A DNA stretch of 64,000 bases from Tamarix chinensis (Eukaryota > Streptophyta > Magnoliopsida > Caryophyllales > Tamaricaceae): contig CM060173.1 of NCBI GenBank assembly GCA_030549775.1, positions 5,244,501 to 5,308,500 on the forward strand. Reading direction: 5' to 3'. The position numbers and the translations under genes are program-made. Under the pieces are notes generated by a model, which saw nothing but the letters and a program-made list of their open reading frames with translations, made no database searches and was not told the origin of the DNA. Below are positions 36,600-49,112 of this stretch, piece after piece. Positions within the stretch are counted from its first letter, which is position 1, and each line of letters opens with the position of its first letter.

Positions 36600-38149
36600 G
36601 CCATATTTTATATCTACATAAGAGGCCCTTTCTTGTCCTAGATGGTTTGGTGCTATGATAGAAGAGATGAATGCTTTAGATGATGGAACTTGAAATTTAT
36701 TAAATCTATCGGTAGGGAAAAGAGATACCGGATGTAAATGGGTGTTTTTGGTTAAAATTAATCCTAATAGAACAAGGGCTTGTTTGAAAGTCTAAAGGGA
36801 TACACTCAAACCTATCGAGTGGATTACTATGACACATTTTATCCATTTACTAAGTTAACTTCTATCATACTATTGATTTCTATGGAAGCAACTCATAATT
36901 AGCCTTTGCATATTCTTGATAGCAAGAATGTCTTCCTTTATATTAACCTTTAGGAGGAATTATATATGGATTTTGTTGTTCAAGGGGGAGTATGGTAATT
37001 TTTTTCATCTTAATTTTTTTATATGGCTTAAAACAACTTCCTCGTGCTTGATTTGGAAAATTTAGGCATGCAACTATGAGATTTGGAATGAAGAAGAGAA
37101 AATCTTATCACTTTGTCACCTATAAACAATCTAAAGATTGTATCATTATGTTAGTATTCTATATGGATGACATTATCATTACTGGGAGTGAAACTATGGG
37201 ACTTGCCTCTCTTAAGTCTTATCTTCACCCTCAATTTCACATTAAAGACTTAAGGATGATGAATTATTTCTTGGGCATGGAAGTCATAAGAAGTCCAACA
37301 AGTATTTTTCTATCTTAGAGAAAATATGTGCTTAAATTGTTAATTGAGATAGGGAAATTAAGAGCAAAACCATATAGTGCTCCAATGATCTTGAGCATAC
37401 AACTTAAGAAAGAAGGAAAGCTATTCAAGGACCTAGAGAAATATAGGAGATTGGTTGGAAAGTTAAATTATCTCACTCTATAACTCATCTAGATATTGCA
37501 TGCTCTATTAGTGTTGTGAATCAATTCATGTCTTCTCCACTGATTCATCATTGGTCAATGTTGAATCAGATTCTTCATTGGTCAACGTTGAATCAGATTC
37601 TATGTTATCTAAAAGGAGCACATGAACCTGGTATTTTGTATACAAAATAGGGGCATACTTATATTGAATGTTTATCATATGAAAATTAGGTAAGTTCCAA
37701 GGTTTATAGAAGATCCACAATAGGATATTATGTCTTTGTTGATGGTAATTTAGTTTCTTGGAGAAGTAAGAAGCCACTAGTTATATCACATTCAACTGGT
37801 AAATCAAAGTATAAAGCCATGCTACAATCTTTGTGTGAAATAATGTGGATATTCCAACTTCAAACTAAAGTGGGACCTAAGGCTTTAGGTCCGGAAAGGT
37901 TGTGGAGTGATAACCAAGTTACTCTTCATATTGCATCTAACCTTATGTGTCATGAATGAAATAAGCATGTAAAATTTTATTGTCACTTTGTTTGTGAGAA
38001 AATTGAGCAATGATTGATTTCTACAGGCTATGTGATGATCAAAGAACAATTAGGGGATATTTTCACTAAAGCTTTAAGCGGAGTTAGGGTTCAGTATCCT
38101 TGTAACAGGTTGGGCATGATGAATATCTATGCTCCAGGTTGAGGGGGAG
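36600..38149 (+). pseudogene. Ty1/copia RT-RNase H pseudogene, 5'-truncated
   Basis: The reading begins in the RT region (AMIEEMNALDDG, then VGKRDTGCKWVF) and runs through 37076-37318, where the catalytic box FYMDDIIITG is intact and followed by LKSYLHPQFHIKDLRMMNYFLGMEV, the usual copia RT thumb. RNase H-like sequence continues to about 38100 with several stops. A polypurine tract and LTR start follow. Gag, protease and integrase are missing, so this is a 3' fragment. It lies in element A. A 31-bp near-tandem duplication (GGTCAA.GTTGAATCAGATTC) is present at 37541-37599. Confidence 0.85.
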
Positions 38150-38360
38150 TGTTATGGCGTACATATAGGTGTGTGTGTGTTAATCAATCCTTAATTTAGG
38201 AGAAATAATTAACAAGTGACTAATTTACTGATTTACTCCTAATTAGGTTTCTACCTTGAACAAACCATATATGTGAATGTATATAAATATTTATAATGTA
38301 TATCAAATAATATAGAGAATTATCTCAATTGAGAATATATAAAAATATCAATTTACACCT
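38139..38360 (+). repeat. Copia polypurine tract and 3' LTR start
   Basis: TTGAGGGGGAG (38139-38149) precedes TGTTATGGCGTACATA at 38150, the standard copia tract and LTR start. The LTR's right end is not clear; it may lie near 38360. Confidence 0.65.
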
Positions 38361-38669
38361 AAAAATACCAAAAAAACATAAATTCTATTCATCAAACTAA
38401 AATAAACTCTAACACATAACTAATCCCAAACTTGAGACAAATGCTCTCTATGCTAGTTGAAAAATATTTACACACTTGGGCCAAAACTACTCATAACTTC
38501 TTTGTTAATTAGAATTTTTGATATTTGAAAGTTTTGTTGGGAAGTATACGTATTAAAATATAATTAGGACTCGTAAATCTTATCTAATTGATAGTAGTTT
38601 ATTAAGAAAGTTAACATAGATGTGATGGTCATTAAATTAGCTAATCTCATGCTTCTTTCACATAAAATC

Positions 38670-38673
<4 letters not shown>

Positions 38674-38703
<30 letters not shown>
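38674..38703. repeat. (TA)n microsatellite
   Basis: About 15 units, inside element A. Confidence 0.95.
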
Positions 38704-38705
<2 letters not shown>

Positions 38706-40368
38706 AGATCTTCAACATCATAAAATCATGATCCGTGAATTAAATATGTTAACATACTCATAAAAAGACATGGAATTCATAAAACCATACAAATGGTTTA
38801 TATATTGCTACAAAAAATTACACTTCTTGTTGAGTAAGAATAACCTTACTTGACTTAAGCGAAACAAATTAAAAGAAAAGGAGAGGTAAGATTGATTAGC
38901 AATCTAAGATCTCGATCCCACCTAACAAAATCAATGATTAAAACATAATTTAAACACTAAAATCATAATAGAAAATAAGAGAAAGAAGAGAAAAGGTGCA
39001 AAATTAACCAAAACTAGATTATGTTACATGGTTGGGAGCTTTAAAGTGCTTCAATGGAGGATGATGCTTGCCTCACCAAATGGAGAGGAAGGAGAGGTAA
39101 AACGAAATATCTTGCTTGGGGAAAATGGGATGGAAAATCAGAGTGGAAATACTTAAGAGTTAAGGTAATGAATTTGAGGCTAATCATGCATTTTGTGATG
39201 ATTTGGTTCAATAAATGGAGGGTGAGTGTAGGTTTGGGCTAAGGTGGCATGGCATGGAAAATGGTAGGAAGGAAGAAAATTTGGCACAATGGGGGGAAGG
39301 TTGAAGGGGGTATGTACGATGGAGTAGAGGTGGAAGGATAAGGGATGTTATCTTAGCATATGCTTGGAATCTAATGATGAAAATGAAGAAGTTTGTTGCT
39401 ACATACAATGTAAGTGAAGTGAGGGTTTTAGCACCACATATAGTGTAATTTGGAGGGATAGGACTAGTTATAGGGTATATTTGAATGGCTAGTAGTAAAT
39501 TTAAAAGATGAGGTAAAATTCAAGTATAAATAGTTAAGTTTCGGTAGCTTATTCTATCAATAAATGATCATTTTTGTAATTTATTTTTAACTTTAGATCA
39601 CAAAAATACTATAAGTCTTGAACTTTTTGAATTTTAGATAATAAAAAATATCATTTCAAGGCAAAAAATAAAATAAAGACTAACGGAGATGAAAAATGAT
39701 GCTTTTTATTAAAACATCCACTTATAATTTTGAAAATAACCTAAAAAATATTTAAGAAATTAAAATATGATCAATATAAATTGATTAAGGAGAAATTATA
39801 TGGACAAAAGTGGCTCCAAAACCTATTCAACCAAAACCATATGCGTTAGTGGAAAATGGCTATAGACAATGATAACTAACAGTGGTATAGGCTACAACCA
39901 TTTATACTATAGACAAGCATTTAGAACACAACTATCTACAACAAAATAAAAATATAAAGGGTGCTTAAAAATACACAAAAGAATAGATGTTAGTTTTAAT
40001 TTAAAACCATCCTCTACATTCCACTATAGATGAAAATTTTAATTTATATGCTTTTTTTATTCCTTCAGCATTTTAAAAAATCTACTAAGGTATAGATGCC
40101 AATTATATACTTGAACGATCATCTATTTCTATATGAAATATTTTTTTTTGAAAAAACAATCCACTAAGTTATATATAACAATTTTAACATAAAATCACTA
40201 TCTATATCGTTTTAAAATAATAATCACAAAAAAAAACTTGCCACCAACATCACACAAATCCTGCATATATATATATATTCTAAACTAATACCCATGCATC
40301 AATGATGTGTATCCTTTGCATACATACAACTTAAAGCCTATATAAAATAATCAAGTATAGATAATTAG
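38704..40368. other. AT-rich part of element A or of an unresolved insertion
   Basis: No domain-bearing ORF. A purine-rich patch at 39040-39330 yields two short ORFs (62 and 66 codons) that I consider compositional. Confidence 0.4.
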
Positions 40369-40650
40369 CACAACTTAAGTAAATGTGGGTTGAAACCACT
40401 AGCTAACTAAATATAAATAGTTAGTAGCACAACTCAAATGTAAGGTAGGTTAAAACCACCACTTAACACAATATAGATAACCAACATAACTCAAGATAAG
40501 GTGGACTAAAACAACTAGATAACCCAATATAGATAGCTATCATAACTTGAAAAATAAGGTAGACTAAAATCACAAGTTGACCTAATATAGATACCTAACA
40601 CAAATTAAAAAAATAAGGTGGATTAAAACTACCAGTTAACCTAACATCAC
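40369..40650. repeat. Tandem array, about 57-59 bp, five units
   Basis: Units begin CA(C/T)AACT(T/C)(A/G)A at 40369, 40428, 40485 and 40541, and a fifth (CACAAATTAA) at 40599. Each carries AAGGT(A/G)G..TAAAA.C and AATATAGATA. With the motif cluster that follows, this resembles the layout of element B and may mark another nested element whose ends I could not find. Confidence 0.85.
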
Positions 40651-40822
40651 AACATTTGCACTATCTTCCACATTAATAAAGGATATCTTATTCAAAGCCA
40701 ACACATGATCTCATATCATATATCCACACTTATGTAAATTATTCCCATGTTAATCATGATTCAAGAAGGTTAAAGACCAAGCAAGGAAGTTAATCTTAAG
40801 AAAATACATCAAAAATTTTAGA

Positions 40823-41085
40823 CAAACCAGTCGATTGGTCCTGTAAACTAGTGGGCTAGTTTAGGAAACAAATCGAGATAAAATAATGTAAAACAAACAA
40901 ACTAGTGATTGGTATAGGAAAACCAGTCAACTGGTTCCATCAACATACTACTTTAAAGCCTAACCAACTAATTGGTGCCTCACCAAATACTTACCACCTT
41001 CTGATGAACTAATTGACTGGTAGGTTAAAAGCAATTGACTAATAAACTAGCTAGCTAGTTTTGTCAAAGACCAACTGGTTGATTC
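40823..41085. repeat. AACCAGTCAACTGGTT-type motif cluster
   Basis: Repeated motifs ACCAGTCGATTGGT, ACCAGTCAACTGGTT, CTAATTGACTGGT and CAACTGGTTGATT. Same motif class as in element B, about 11 kb away. Confidence 0.8.
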
Positions 41086-41559
41086 TACAAGTAAAAATAA
41101 AAATTGAAGATACACATGCTTTCAAACAAAAACTAAACACATATATAACCCATGAAACTTTCCAAAAATCACATATAACATTAATACTTCATAACTCTAC
41201 ACTCAAATTACCAAATTACATAAGAATCATACTACACTCAGCGTCATAGTTTCTCTAACTTATTATGCAAGAGCATTCCCCTCACGTGATGACAATAATC
41301 TATTAATATATTTTTCTAAGTTAAGAGAATCAAAAACTCTCCTTCCTTGGACTAAAATATGAGCTAGATTATATGGAGCCATGCAACAACAATTATAAGC
41401 CATCAACTCACCAAATTTTTTTAGCTTAATTATCTCTTGAATGTAACTCAGAAATATGACTTGAAAAGCCATGAAAGATTAGGCCAACATCAAGCAAAAA
41501 TCAGCACATAGAGGACACATTATTCAAAAATCACAAGCATGCAACCACTTAACTTTTGC

Positions 41560-42010
41560 GGTAGATTTTGGAGTTAAGTTTTAGTATTTTCCAAGACCTC
41601 AATTAGCATTAATTAAGGGAATTTAATTTCCTAAAAAAATAGCCAAAGAAGCTGGCTAAAGGGGGTCTTGAGGAAGGTTTATTTTTTCATTTAGTTAACG
41701 CATGAATAATGTACTAGTTTTCTTTCTTCCTATAGTTTATGTTTTCTAAATCCTAATTATTAGCTTGTAAACCTAATATAACAACTAGTGCATGGGAAAT
41801 GGATGATGGGAGGCTTGAAACATCAGCTCCCATGCTAATTGTTTGAGTCCTACCATAGTTAGCATGCATTAGAGTAGAATTTAATTAAGTTGAACCCTTA
41901 TGGTTATCTAAGAGTTGGTTGTAATTTTCTCAACTTCTTACACTCTTATATGGGTATAAAGATGAATGAAAGAGGCAGCCTTTTAGTATTCTGCAGACCC
42001 TCCAAGTCAC
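41560..42010 (+). repeat. Possible solo LTR with TATA box (ends unresolved)
   Basis: TATATGGGTATAAAGATGAATGAAAGAGGCAG followed by a short leader ending CTGCAGACCC has the look of an LTR R/U5 region. I could not find both ends or a duplication. Confidence 0.3.
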
Positions 42011-44730
42011 ATGTTTTCATTTCAACCAACCTAGTGCATGGTTTATTGAGTTTTACAAAAATCTTATAATCTGTTACCTTAAGTGGTGATTGTAAGTATT
42101 CCATTTCAAAGGTCACTTAAATATCAAATCCTTTTCCCATCTCATCCTCTCTTCTATTTTCTCTTTTTTTAGAGTTAAACCCAAGTTTCATCATAAACTC
42201 TTAGCAAGATCCAATTTTTTTTTAGCATTTTATGCACCAACTTGTCATGCACCTAAAGCCATTTTCATGCTTTAACCATATAAACATACTTTTAACATAA
42301 TATAAATCATAGAAATCATGTTGGAAAAATAATAACATATAACATATCATTCTATATCCATAAGTTCTAGCAAAATTTACCTATTTAGCAAATATTAAAG
42401 CAATGAAGACCATTCCTTAGTGCTAATCCAACCTTTTGATTCTTGATTAGCTAAACAAGAACTGAAGAAAATAATTAAACAAAAGTATTTAAAACTTTAA
42501 AATAAAATAAAATAGAGAGAATAAGAAAGGAAGAAGAGAATAACACTTTATTTATTTTTTTTTGAAAAAGGATAATAAGGGGTGCAATGTGAGTTTGTTA
42601 AGAATTTAACATAACATTACTGAGAGAGGAGAAGGTATAGTCAAGATCAAAAAGGTAAGGAAACAAGGGTATATAACCACTATTGCTGAGGAGAAAAAGG
42701 ATAACTATGAGTAAAACAATTACCAAAGGGGTATAAGGATTTCACCTTAGCTGAAAAAGGAAGAAAGGGCGGATCTTGGGTTACAAGGAAAATCTGCAAC
42801 ACATACATAGGGAAAGGGACAAGGAAGGGGAAACTAAAGGAAAAAGTGGAAAAAGGGAATCATGTTAGGTTTTTGTTAAATTTGAAAAATAGTTTACAAT
42901 AAGGGCTTAAAATCCTCTAAAAATTATTTATGATCAACATATAATAGATTCATGGATGTAATTTTAAGATAAAACATAACATGATTTCTAGAATAAAATG
43001 CACAAATCACACAAATCAATTCTAAAATACAATATGCCCTAATCTTGAGATATATATTCCTTATCGAAGCTACTCCGGTCTTTTAGCAAAAAAATGCTCT
43101 TAAACTCATGCTTCCACCTTTTGATCACGTAAGAAGAAAACAAATATCACAATTAGATAAGGAGAAAATACCAAGGGTCTTAAGAGAATTTAAAGATTAA
43201 AAGAGGTGAGAATAACCCTTAGGATTACAAAAATGGCTTGAGAGTAAGTTGATCAATCCTTCACCAATCTATGAAATTATCTATCTTTTGCATATTATAA
43301 GCACCAAAGAGTTAATTCTCAAGACTTTAGAAGTTTTAAATTAAGGAAAATGAAGAGAAAGGGAGAGTAGCGATGGATCAGTCATATGGAAAAGGGAAAA
43401 AAATATAACCTAAGGTAAGAGGCAACGAGAAAGGAGAGAACATAGTTGAATGGGCATCGCCCTTTATGGATGTTAAAAATGGGTAGGATTAAGAGAGAGA
43501 AATTAAATGGGAGGTTTTTTGCATGCAAGAGGAGTGATAAGAGAGATTGACATAGGCGAGAGAGAGCATAAGAGAGTTGGTATATGGTTATGGAAATGGT
43601 TATGGTTAGATTTTTTGTTAAATGAGAAAGTACCATATGGAATTTGGTCATGGGGAGTGAGGAGGTCAAGATTTAAAAACGTTTATATCCAAGAAAGCCA
43701 ACAATGATTAAAAATGGATTAAGAAATGTAAAAGTCTAATGAATGGTTAAAAATGGGGAAAACAATCAAATAATTCCCAAAATCATGAAAAATTGGGGAA
43801 ATGTGAGGAATTCATTTAGGAAACCAAATATATACAAATATTGGGCATAGAAATTAATTTAAGGTAAAAAAATTAAGAAAATAAGAAATGGTGAAAATCG
43901 CCCATATTAGGCCAACAACTAGATTCCTCTGGTCAACCTATGGCCATAGGCAATAGAGTTTTGGAGCTACTGACTAATCAACCAAAGATAAGGCTCGATG
44001 AAAACTAGGCTTTCAAAGGGTAGAAAGGTAAAAATGAGAATTTGAGAAGTATAAATAAGTGTTCACATAAGGTTTAAGGTTAGAGAAGAGATTAGGAGAC
44101 TAATCACCTACAATTTAATATTAGAAAAATTTAGAGTACTGCATAAACAATAGTTATAGTCTAAAACCACCATCTATATCCATTTTTTTAAAAAAAAAGT
44201 GCCACTTAAATATAGAAAATAGTTTTAGAATAAAAAATGATGTTTATAGCTATTTGTAAAGAGCCACCTTTTTGAGACATTATAGACAACTATTATTATA
44301 TTAAAATTTCCCTCTATATTTCTCTGCATTACCACCATTTTCTCTAAAATTAAAAAATATATATATTTAAATATAAATGGTGGTTGTAGATTCAAATCAT
44401 CATTTATAATATTTCTTAAATTTCTCCCTTTAGAAGACATGATAGATGATTGCTATTATATTAAAAACACCATCTATATCTCTCCACAGTACCATCCTTT
44501 TTCCTAAACTACTCCATTTTTACTAAATGGGTTATACATGATTGATATTTTTATAGTAGTGGGAAGGTATCATATAAAAAATTTATGAGCAATGATACAA
44601 ATAATATAAAAAAATGTTTCTGAATTGTAACTAGGGCTTTAATTTTATTCAAAATATGTAATAAATCCTTAAATAATATAATTTCTCATTTTTATATTAT
44701 AAAAAATATTTTTAAAAGTGGGGTATTATA
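42011..44730. other. Right part of element A, purine-rich at 42480-43700
   Basis: GAGAGAATAAGAAAGGAAG-like sequence dominates 42480-43700 on the plus strand, matching the purine-rich end regions of C, E and F. Small ORFs here (for example 43382-43707) lack any domain. The 44000-44700 part contains CACCATCTATAT and related phrases repeated a few times. Confidence 0.5.
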
Positions 44731-44735
44731 ATGAA

Positions 44736-47700
44736 TGATGGAAATGGTCAAAAAGATCTGTGGGATTGGTTAACTACAAATCAAGTGCCAAACCAATCAT
44801 TGGCACTCCTAAGGGACTTTAATATATTTTTAAAATTAGATGAGAAGTCATAGGGTGATCCCCCTCTATAGGATGATCTTCAAGATTTAAGAAGGTGTGT
44901 CCCCCAGCTAGGTTTGAATGACAAACATTCAATAAAGGTTTTCTTTACGTGATGAAATCAAAGTGATGTAACATAAATAGTATGATGCAAGCTTGATATG
45001 ATCATGGGCAATGATATTTGGGTAGATATGTTTGGTGGATCTATTGCTTGTTTTGGTCCACCTCTTACATTCAACCACTCATCTATGATCCTCAAGCTTG
45101 GAAATTCTCTTGCAAGTGTCCCAAAGCTGTTCAAAATTTTCAACATATGGCTTCATGAGGTGTTCTGGAGTCTTATCTATAAGATTTGGTGTAAACCTGT
45201 TTGCTTACCACCCATGAAGTCCTTCATGTGTAAGATCAAACACTTAAAACAACTCCTTAAAACCTTGAACATAATTAAATTTAGACATATCCAATCTAGA
45301 TTTATCCAAACCAGTAACTATTTAGTCCATGCCTACAACCTAATGATAAATAAACCTCTTGATAATGACTTAATCTAACAAGAGATGGATGTTATGGTCC
45401 ACCATAAGCATTGCAACAATTGTGAGGAAAGTTGTTTTAGGACTAAAGGTCATCATCAATTGGATTAAAGAGGGAGATGAAAACATAAAGTTTGTTCATT
45501 CCCATATGAAAGAGAGAAAGTGCATGGAACATATTACTTCCTTATAACTTGAAAATAATTTGGTTACTTCAAACTAGGAGGAAATCATTTATTCCTTTAC
45601 TTAGTTTTATACTAGCTTAATGGGTTCATCTCAAGGTGTAAGACGGTAATGTATCCACCATGTCTTGCAACTCACACAATCCCAACAACAACTCTTACTG
45701 CCTCTTGTGCATAAAATAGAGGTTAAGGAGGCTCTTTTTAGTATGAATAGTAACAAAGCACATAGTCTTGATGAATATAATGCCAATTTTTCCAACATTG
45801 TTGGCCCATCATTGGTGATAACTTATGGAAATCAGTAGTGCAAGTATGTACCATGTGGATTATTCCCAAGGGCTCATTGTTGCTAACCTTAATGTGATCC
45901 CAAAATTCTAAAATGCTACCAAGGTTAGCGACTATCGGAAAATAGCTTAATATAATTTTCTCTACAGGGTGGTTACTAAGGTTTTAGCAAATCATTTACA
46001 ACATGTTATGCCTTGGATATTGGGGGAAATATAAGTTATGTTCATAAAGGGTTGAAGTATAGGAGATAACATTCTCCTTATAACGAAGATGGTGAAAGGA
46101 TATAACATGAAACATATTCCACTAATGTATGAGGTGAAGTTAGACATGGGGAAAGCCTACAACATAATTGGATGGGAATTTTTGGAGTAGGTCTGAAATT
46201 CACATAACTTCCCCATTTATTTTTCTAAAAGTTGTAATAGGTTGTGTCTCCTTGACAAGTTATTATTTGCTAATAAATGGATCCTTAAAACCCCCTTTCA
46301 TGGTAATAAGAGGACTTAGATAAAGAGATCCACCCTCCCCATAATTTATTGTGCCTACAATAGACCTTAATTGTTCCATTTATGATATTTTTATAAACCC
46401 AAACTTTAAGCCATACCCAAAGTGTAAGAAATTTAAGCCTACCAACCTTTTGTTTGTTAACAACTTATTTTTCTTTTATATATGGGATCACAACTTCTAT
46501 ATAGGCTACTTACAAAGTTTTTCACCATTTCTCCAACTTATCAAGGATATCTCTCTACACCAACAAAAATAATATCTATGACAACTCTTTTGTTCCGCAA
46601 GCTAAATATAATAAGATTTACCAATCGTGCTAGCTCTTTGAATGAAAAGTACATGTACGATACCTTGGGGTACCTCTTTCATCCATGAAAATCAACTACC
46701 AAGATTGCATGCCACTTTTAGACATGTTTATTGCAAAAATTCACACTTGGAAGGCTAAGACTCTTATCCTCATAGGCAGATACTAGTTATTGTAAACAAT
46801 TTTCTTTAGCTTACAAGCATACTAGAGTCTCTTTTTTTCCCTTCCCTAAAGAGTGATTAATGATATAAATGCATTGCGTAGATCTTACCTTTAATCCAGA
46901 GTAAAAAAAAAAATCATAAAGCTAATGTGGTAGTGTCCATAGTTTATTTGCCCAAATAGGAAAGTGGAATATGCGTCATATAGCTCCATCACTTGAATAT
47001 TACACCATAGGAAGTCTTATTAGATGGTTACCTAAGATGAAATTGGTTTTGTGGGTTTGATGGGTACATACCTATTACATCAAAGGCAAGGACTTCTAGA
47101 TAACCAAAATCCCCTCCAACACATCCTATAACCTATGAATTCTAATGAAGTTACAGAATTTTTTCCATGGTGATTTCACTTGTCATAATGTTATGGAACG
47201 ATGTCTCAAGGCATCTACCTATAACATCTCAAAAGTTCATCATCTGATTCAAATTGGGCACCGGTGTTAACTTGGACAAAGGTTGTTTGGAACCCCTTAA
47301 CATTGCAAAGACATAAGTTTTATATGTTGCTTGTCACACATGCGCACCTCCTAACCCTAGACATAATGTTTGAGGATGCATCATTTAGTTTCTTGTAGCT
47401 TTTGCGATTCAGAAATGGAGACACACCATCATATTTTCTTTACACGTCCCTTCTCCTCTCAAATTTAGAAACATATTTCTCTCCACATGTGCAATACCCA
47501 TACCACTTCTTGTTGCCATGAGGTATTATATATGCTAGATGAACTAATACAAAATAGTCATTTAATAAAGACATATAAAGGATAATATTTGAAAATCATT
47601 AATAAGTCAAAAGTGACAAAGTGACATTTGATAATGGTTTTCTCCTAGATACGTCATCTAAATTTCCCTTATTCCTCACTGTCTGCATGTTTTCCAACCT

Positions 47701-47960
47701 TTGATAATTGTTTTCCTTTGAAAACTGTTGTCTAAATTCCTTTTGTCGGTGTGCTTTTAAACTTATGATGGAGGTTTTGAAGTTGTTATCAAAGATTAGA
47801 TAGGTGTTGATAAATGATGGTTCGATATCGTTATCAAATCTCTAAATTAATTGTTATCATAGCCTATTACGTAGTAGTGATGAAAAATGGTGGTTGTGGT
47901 CCTTAGGTTAAAAAAAGGGCATTATGAGCCATATTTTATCACATTTAGTGGGAATACAAG
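44736..47960 (+). pseudogene. LINE ORF2, end of endonuclease, RT and zf-RVT (segment 2 of 3)
   Basis: It continues segment 1 in frame: DGNGQKDLWDWL, then LLRDFN (usual GDFN box). The open stretch 44998-45378 has DMFGGSIACFGPPLTFNHSS, whose Asn-His-Ser corresponds to the catalytic SDHSP box, and LKTLNIIKFRHIQSR. RT blocks follow at about 45460-46700: WIKEGDENIKFVHS, then EALFSMNSNKAHSLDEYNA, then KVLANHLQHVMPW, KVDM-like and LTYLLFVNNLFFFY (in place of the F-A-D-D box). At 47404-47525 is the zf-RVT segment NSEMETHHHIFF. Many stops and shifts occur. It ends at the duplication of element F. Confidence 0.85.
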
Positions 47961-48711
47961 TGTAACACCCCAAAATATACTGCTACAAAAATTCGTTTAT
48001 AGAATTAAGCGTAGAAACTAAAACAATAAAAATAAAGGCTGTTACTGCCACACTTGGTATAAGTCCAGTTTCCTCTACCATTCTCATACCAAGTGCTAAG
48101 GCTAAAATTATTATTCCACTTAAATTAATAATATGATTACAGAAATCATAATAGAGAGATCGTTAGATAAATACCGTGCTAATTAAAAACAATATCAACA
48201 TTTTATAAATCAAGAGAGAAATTACAAGAGGACAAAAGGGTCCAAATATAACCAGAAATAAGATAGCAAAAGAGACACCGGATAGTCATACGCTCTCAAA
48301 TCCGAACAACCAGCATTTAACTAAACTTAGAGGCTAACCTGCAAAGTCCGCTGCCCATTGAATAGGCAAGGGCCCACGAGAATGAACCCTTCAGTACTAT
48401 GGTACCGAGCAACCCTTTATACTGAACTAATATAATAAAACAGCATGGAACACATGTAAGGCATAAAACTAACATAGTATAAGACATATGCATACACATA
48501 CAAGGATTGAGATACAATAATCATTTAAATAATAAAATTCTATCAAGTTCACGTACCATTCATATTCATTCATCTAAAATAACAGAACTTACCAATGAAC
48601 ATCCCAGAGATACTCTCTAAAATAATAATTAAAATCCAACTCTACACCACAATTTTAACCTTCACAGCATAATTCATGTCTCATAATAAAACCCAACCAA
48701 TTACATACTTC

Positions 48712-48900
48712 ATAGGCATGCTTACAGGTACAACATAATAAAATCCATAACATCACAGGTATGTTTATAGGTATAATATACTAAGATCCATATCATCACA
48801 GGTATACTTACAGGTACAGCATAATAAAGTCCATAACATCATAGGTATACTTATAGGTATAGCATAATAAAATCCATAGCATCATAGGTATGCTCATAGA
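48712..48900. repeat. Tandem array in element F, about 44 bp
   Basis: Just over four units of AGGTAT(G/A)CTTA(T/C)AGGTA...CATAATAAAATCCATAACATCA. Confidence 0.88.
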
Positions 48901-48913
48901 CATAATACCAACA

Positions 48914-49112
48914 CAGGTAGGCACAAAGCCTACTACCGAAACCATAGGTAGGTAAGAAGGCTACTACCAAACCACAAGTAGGCACAAAGGTTACTACCAA
49001 AACCAAAGGTAAGCACAAAGGTTGCTACCAAAACCACATGTAAGCACAAAGGTTGATACCAAAACTAAAGGTAGTACCGAAACCACAGGTAGGCACAAAG
49101 GCTGCTACTGAA
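48914..49112. repeat. Second tandem array in element F, about 31 bp
   Basis: Six or seven units of AGGTAGGCACAAAGGCTACTACCGAAACCAC with small changes; one unit near 49070 is shortened. Confidence 0.88.

Larger units (their letters stand above)
23321..44730 (-). mobile_element. Element A: large solo-LTR-like element inserted in the LINE, host of B, C, D and a copia fragment
   Basis: Ends TATAACACCC and GGGGTATTATA, flanked by ATGAA at 23316-23320 and 44731-44735, a perfect 5-bp duplication. Removing element B leaves 9.7 kb, which also includes the copia fragment from 36600 and probably other insertions, so the A sequence proper is shorter. The terminal bases have changed from TG/CA to TA/TA, as after C-to-T decay. 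Its position inside the LINE is confirmed because the LINE reading frame runs on across the site once A and one ATGAA are removed. It carries its own tandem array at 35787-36150 and a purine-rich region at 42480-43700. Confidence 0.8.

Noticed and set aside
48712..49112. Regular repeats as a CRISPR array
   Set aside because: Units are contiguous without unique spacers, and the context is a plant retroelement.
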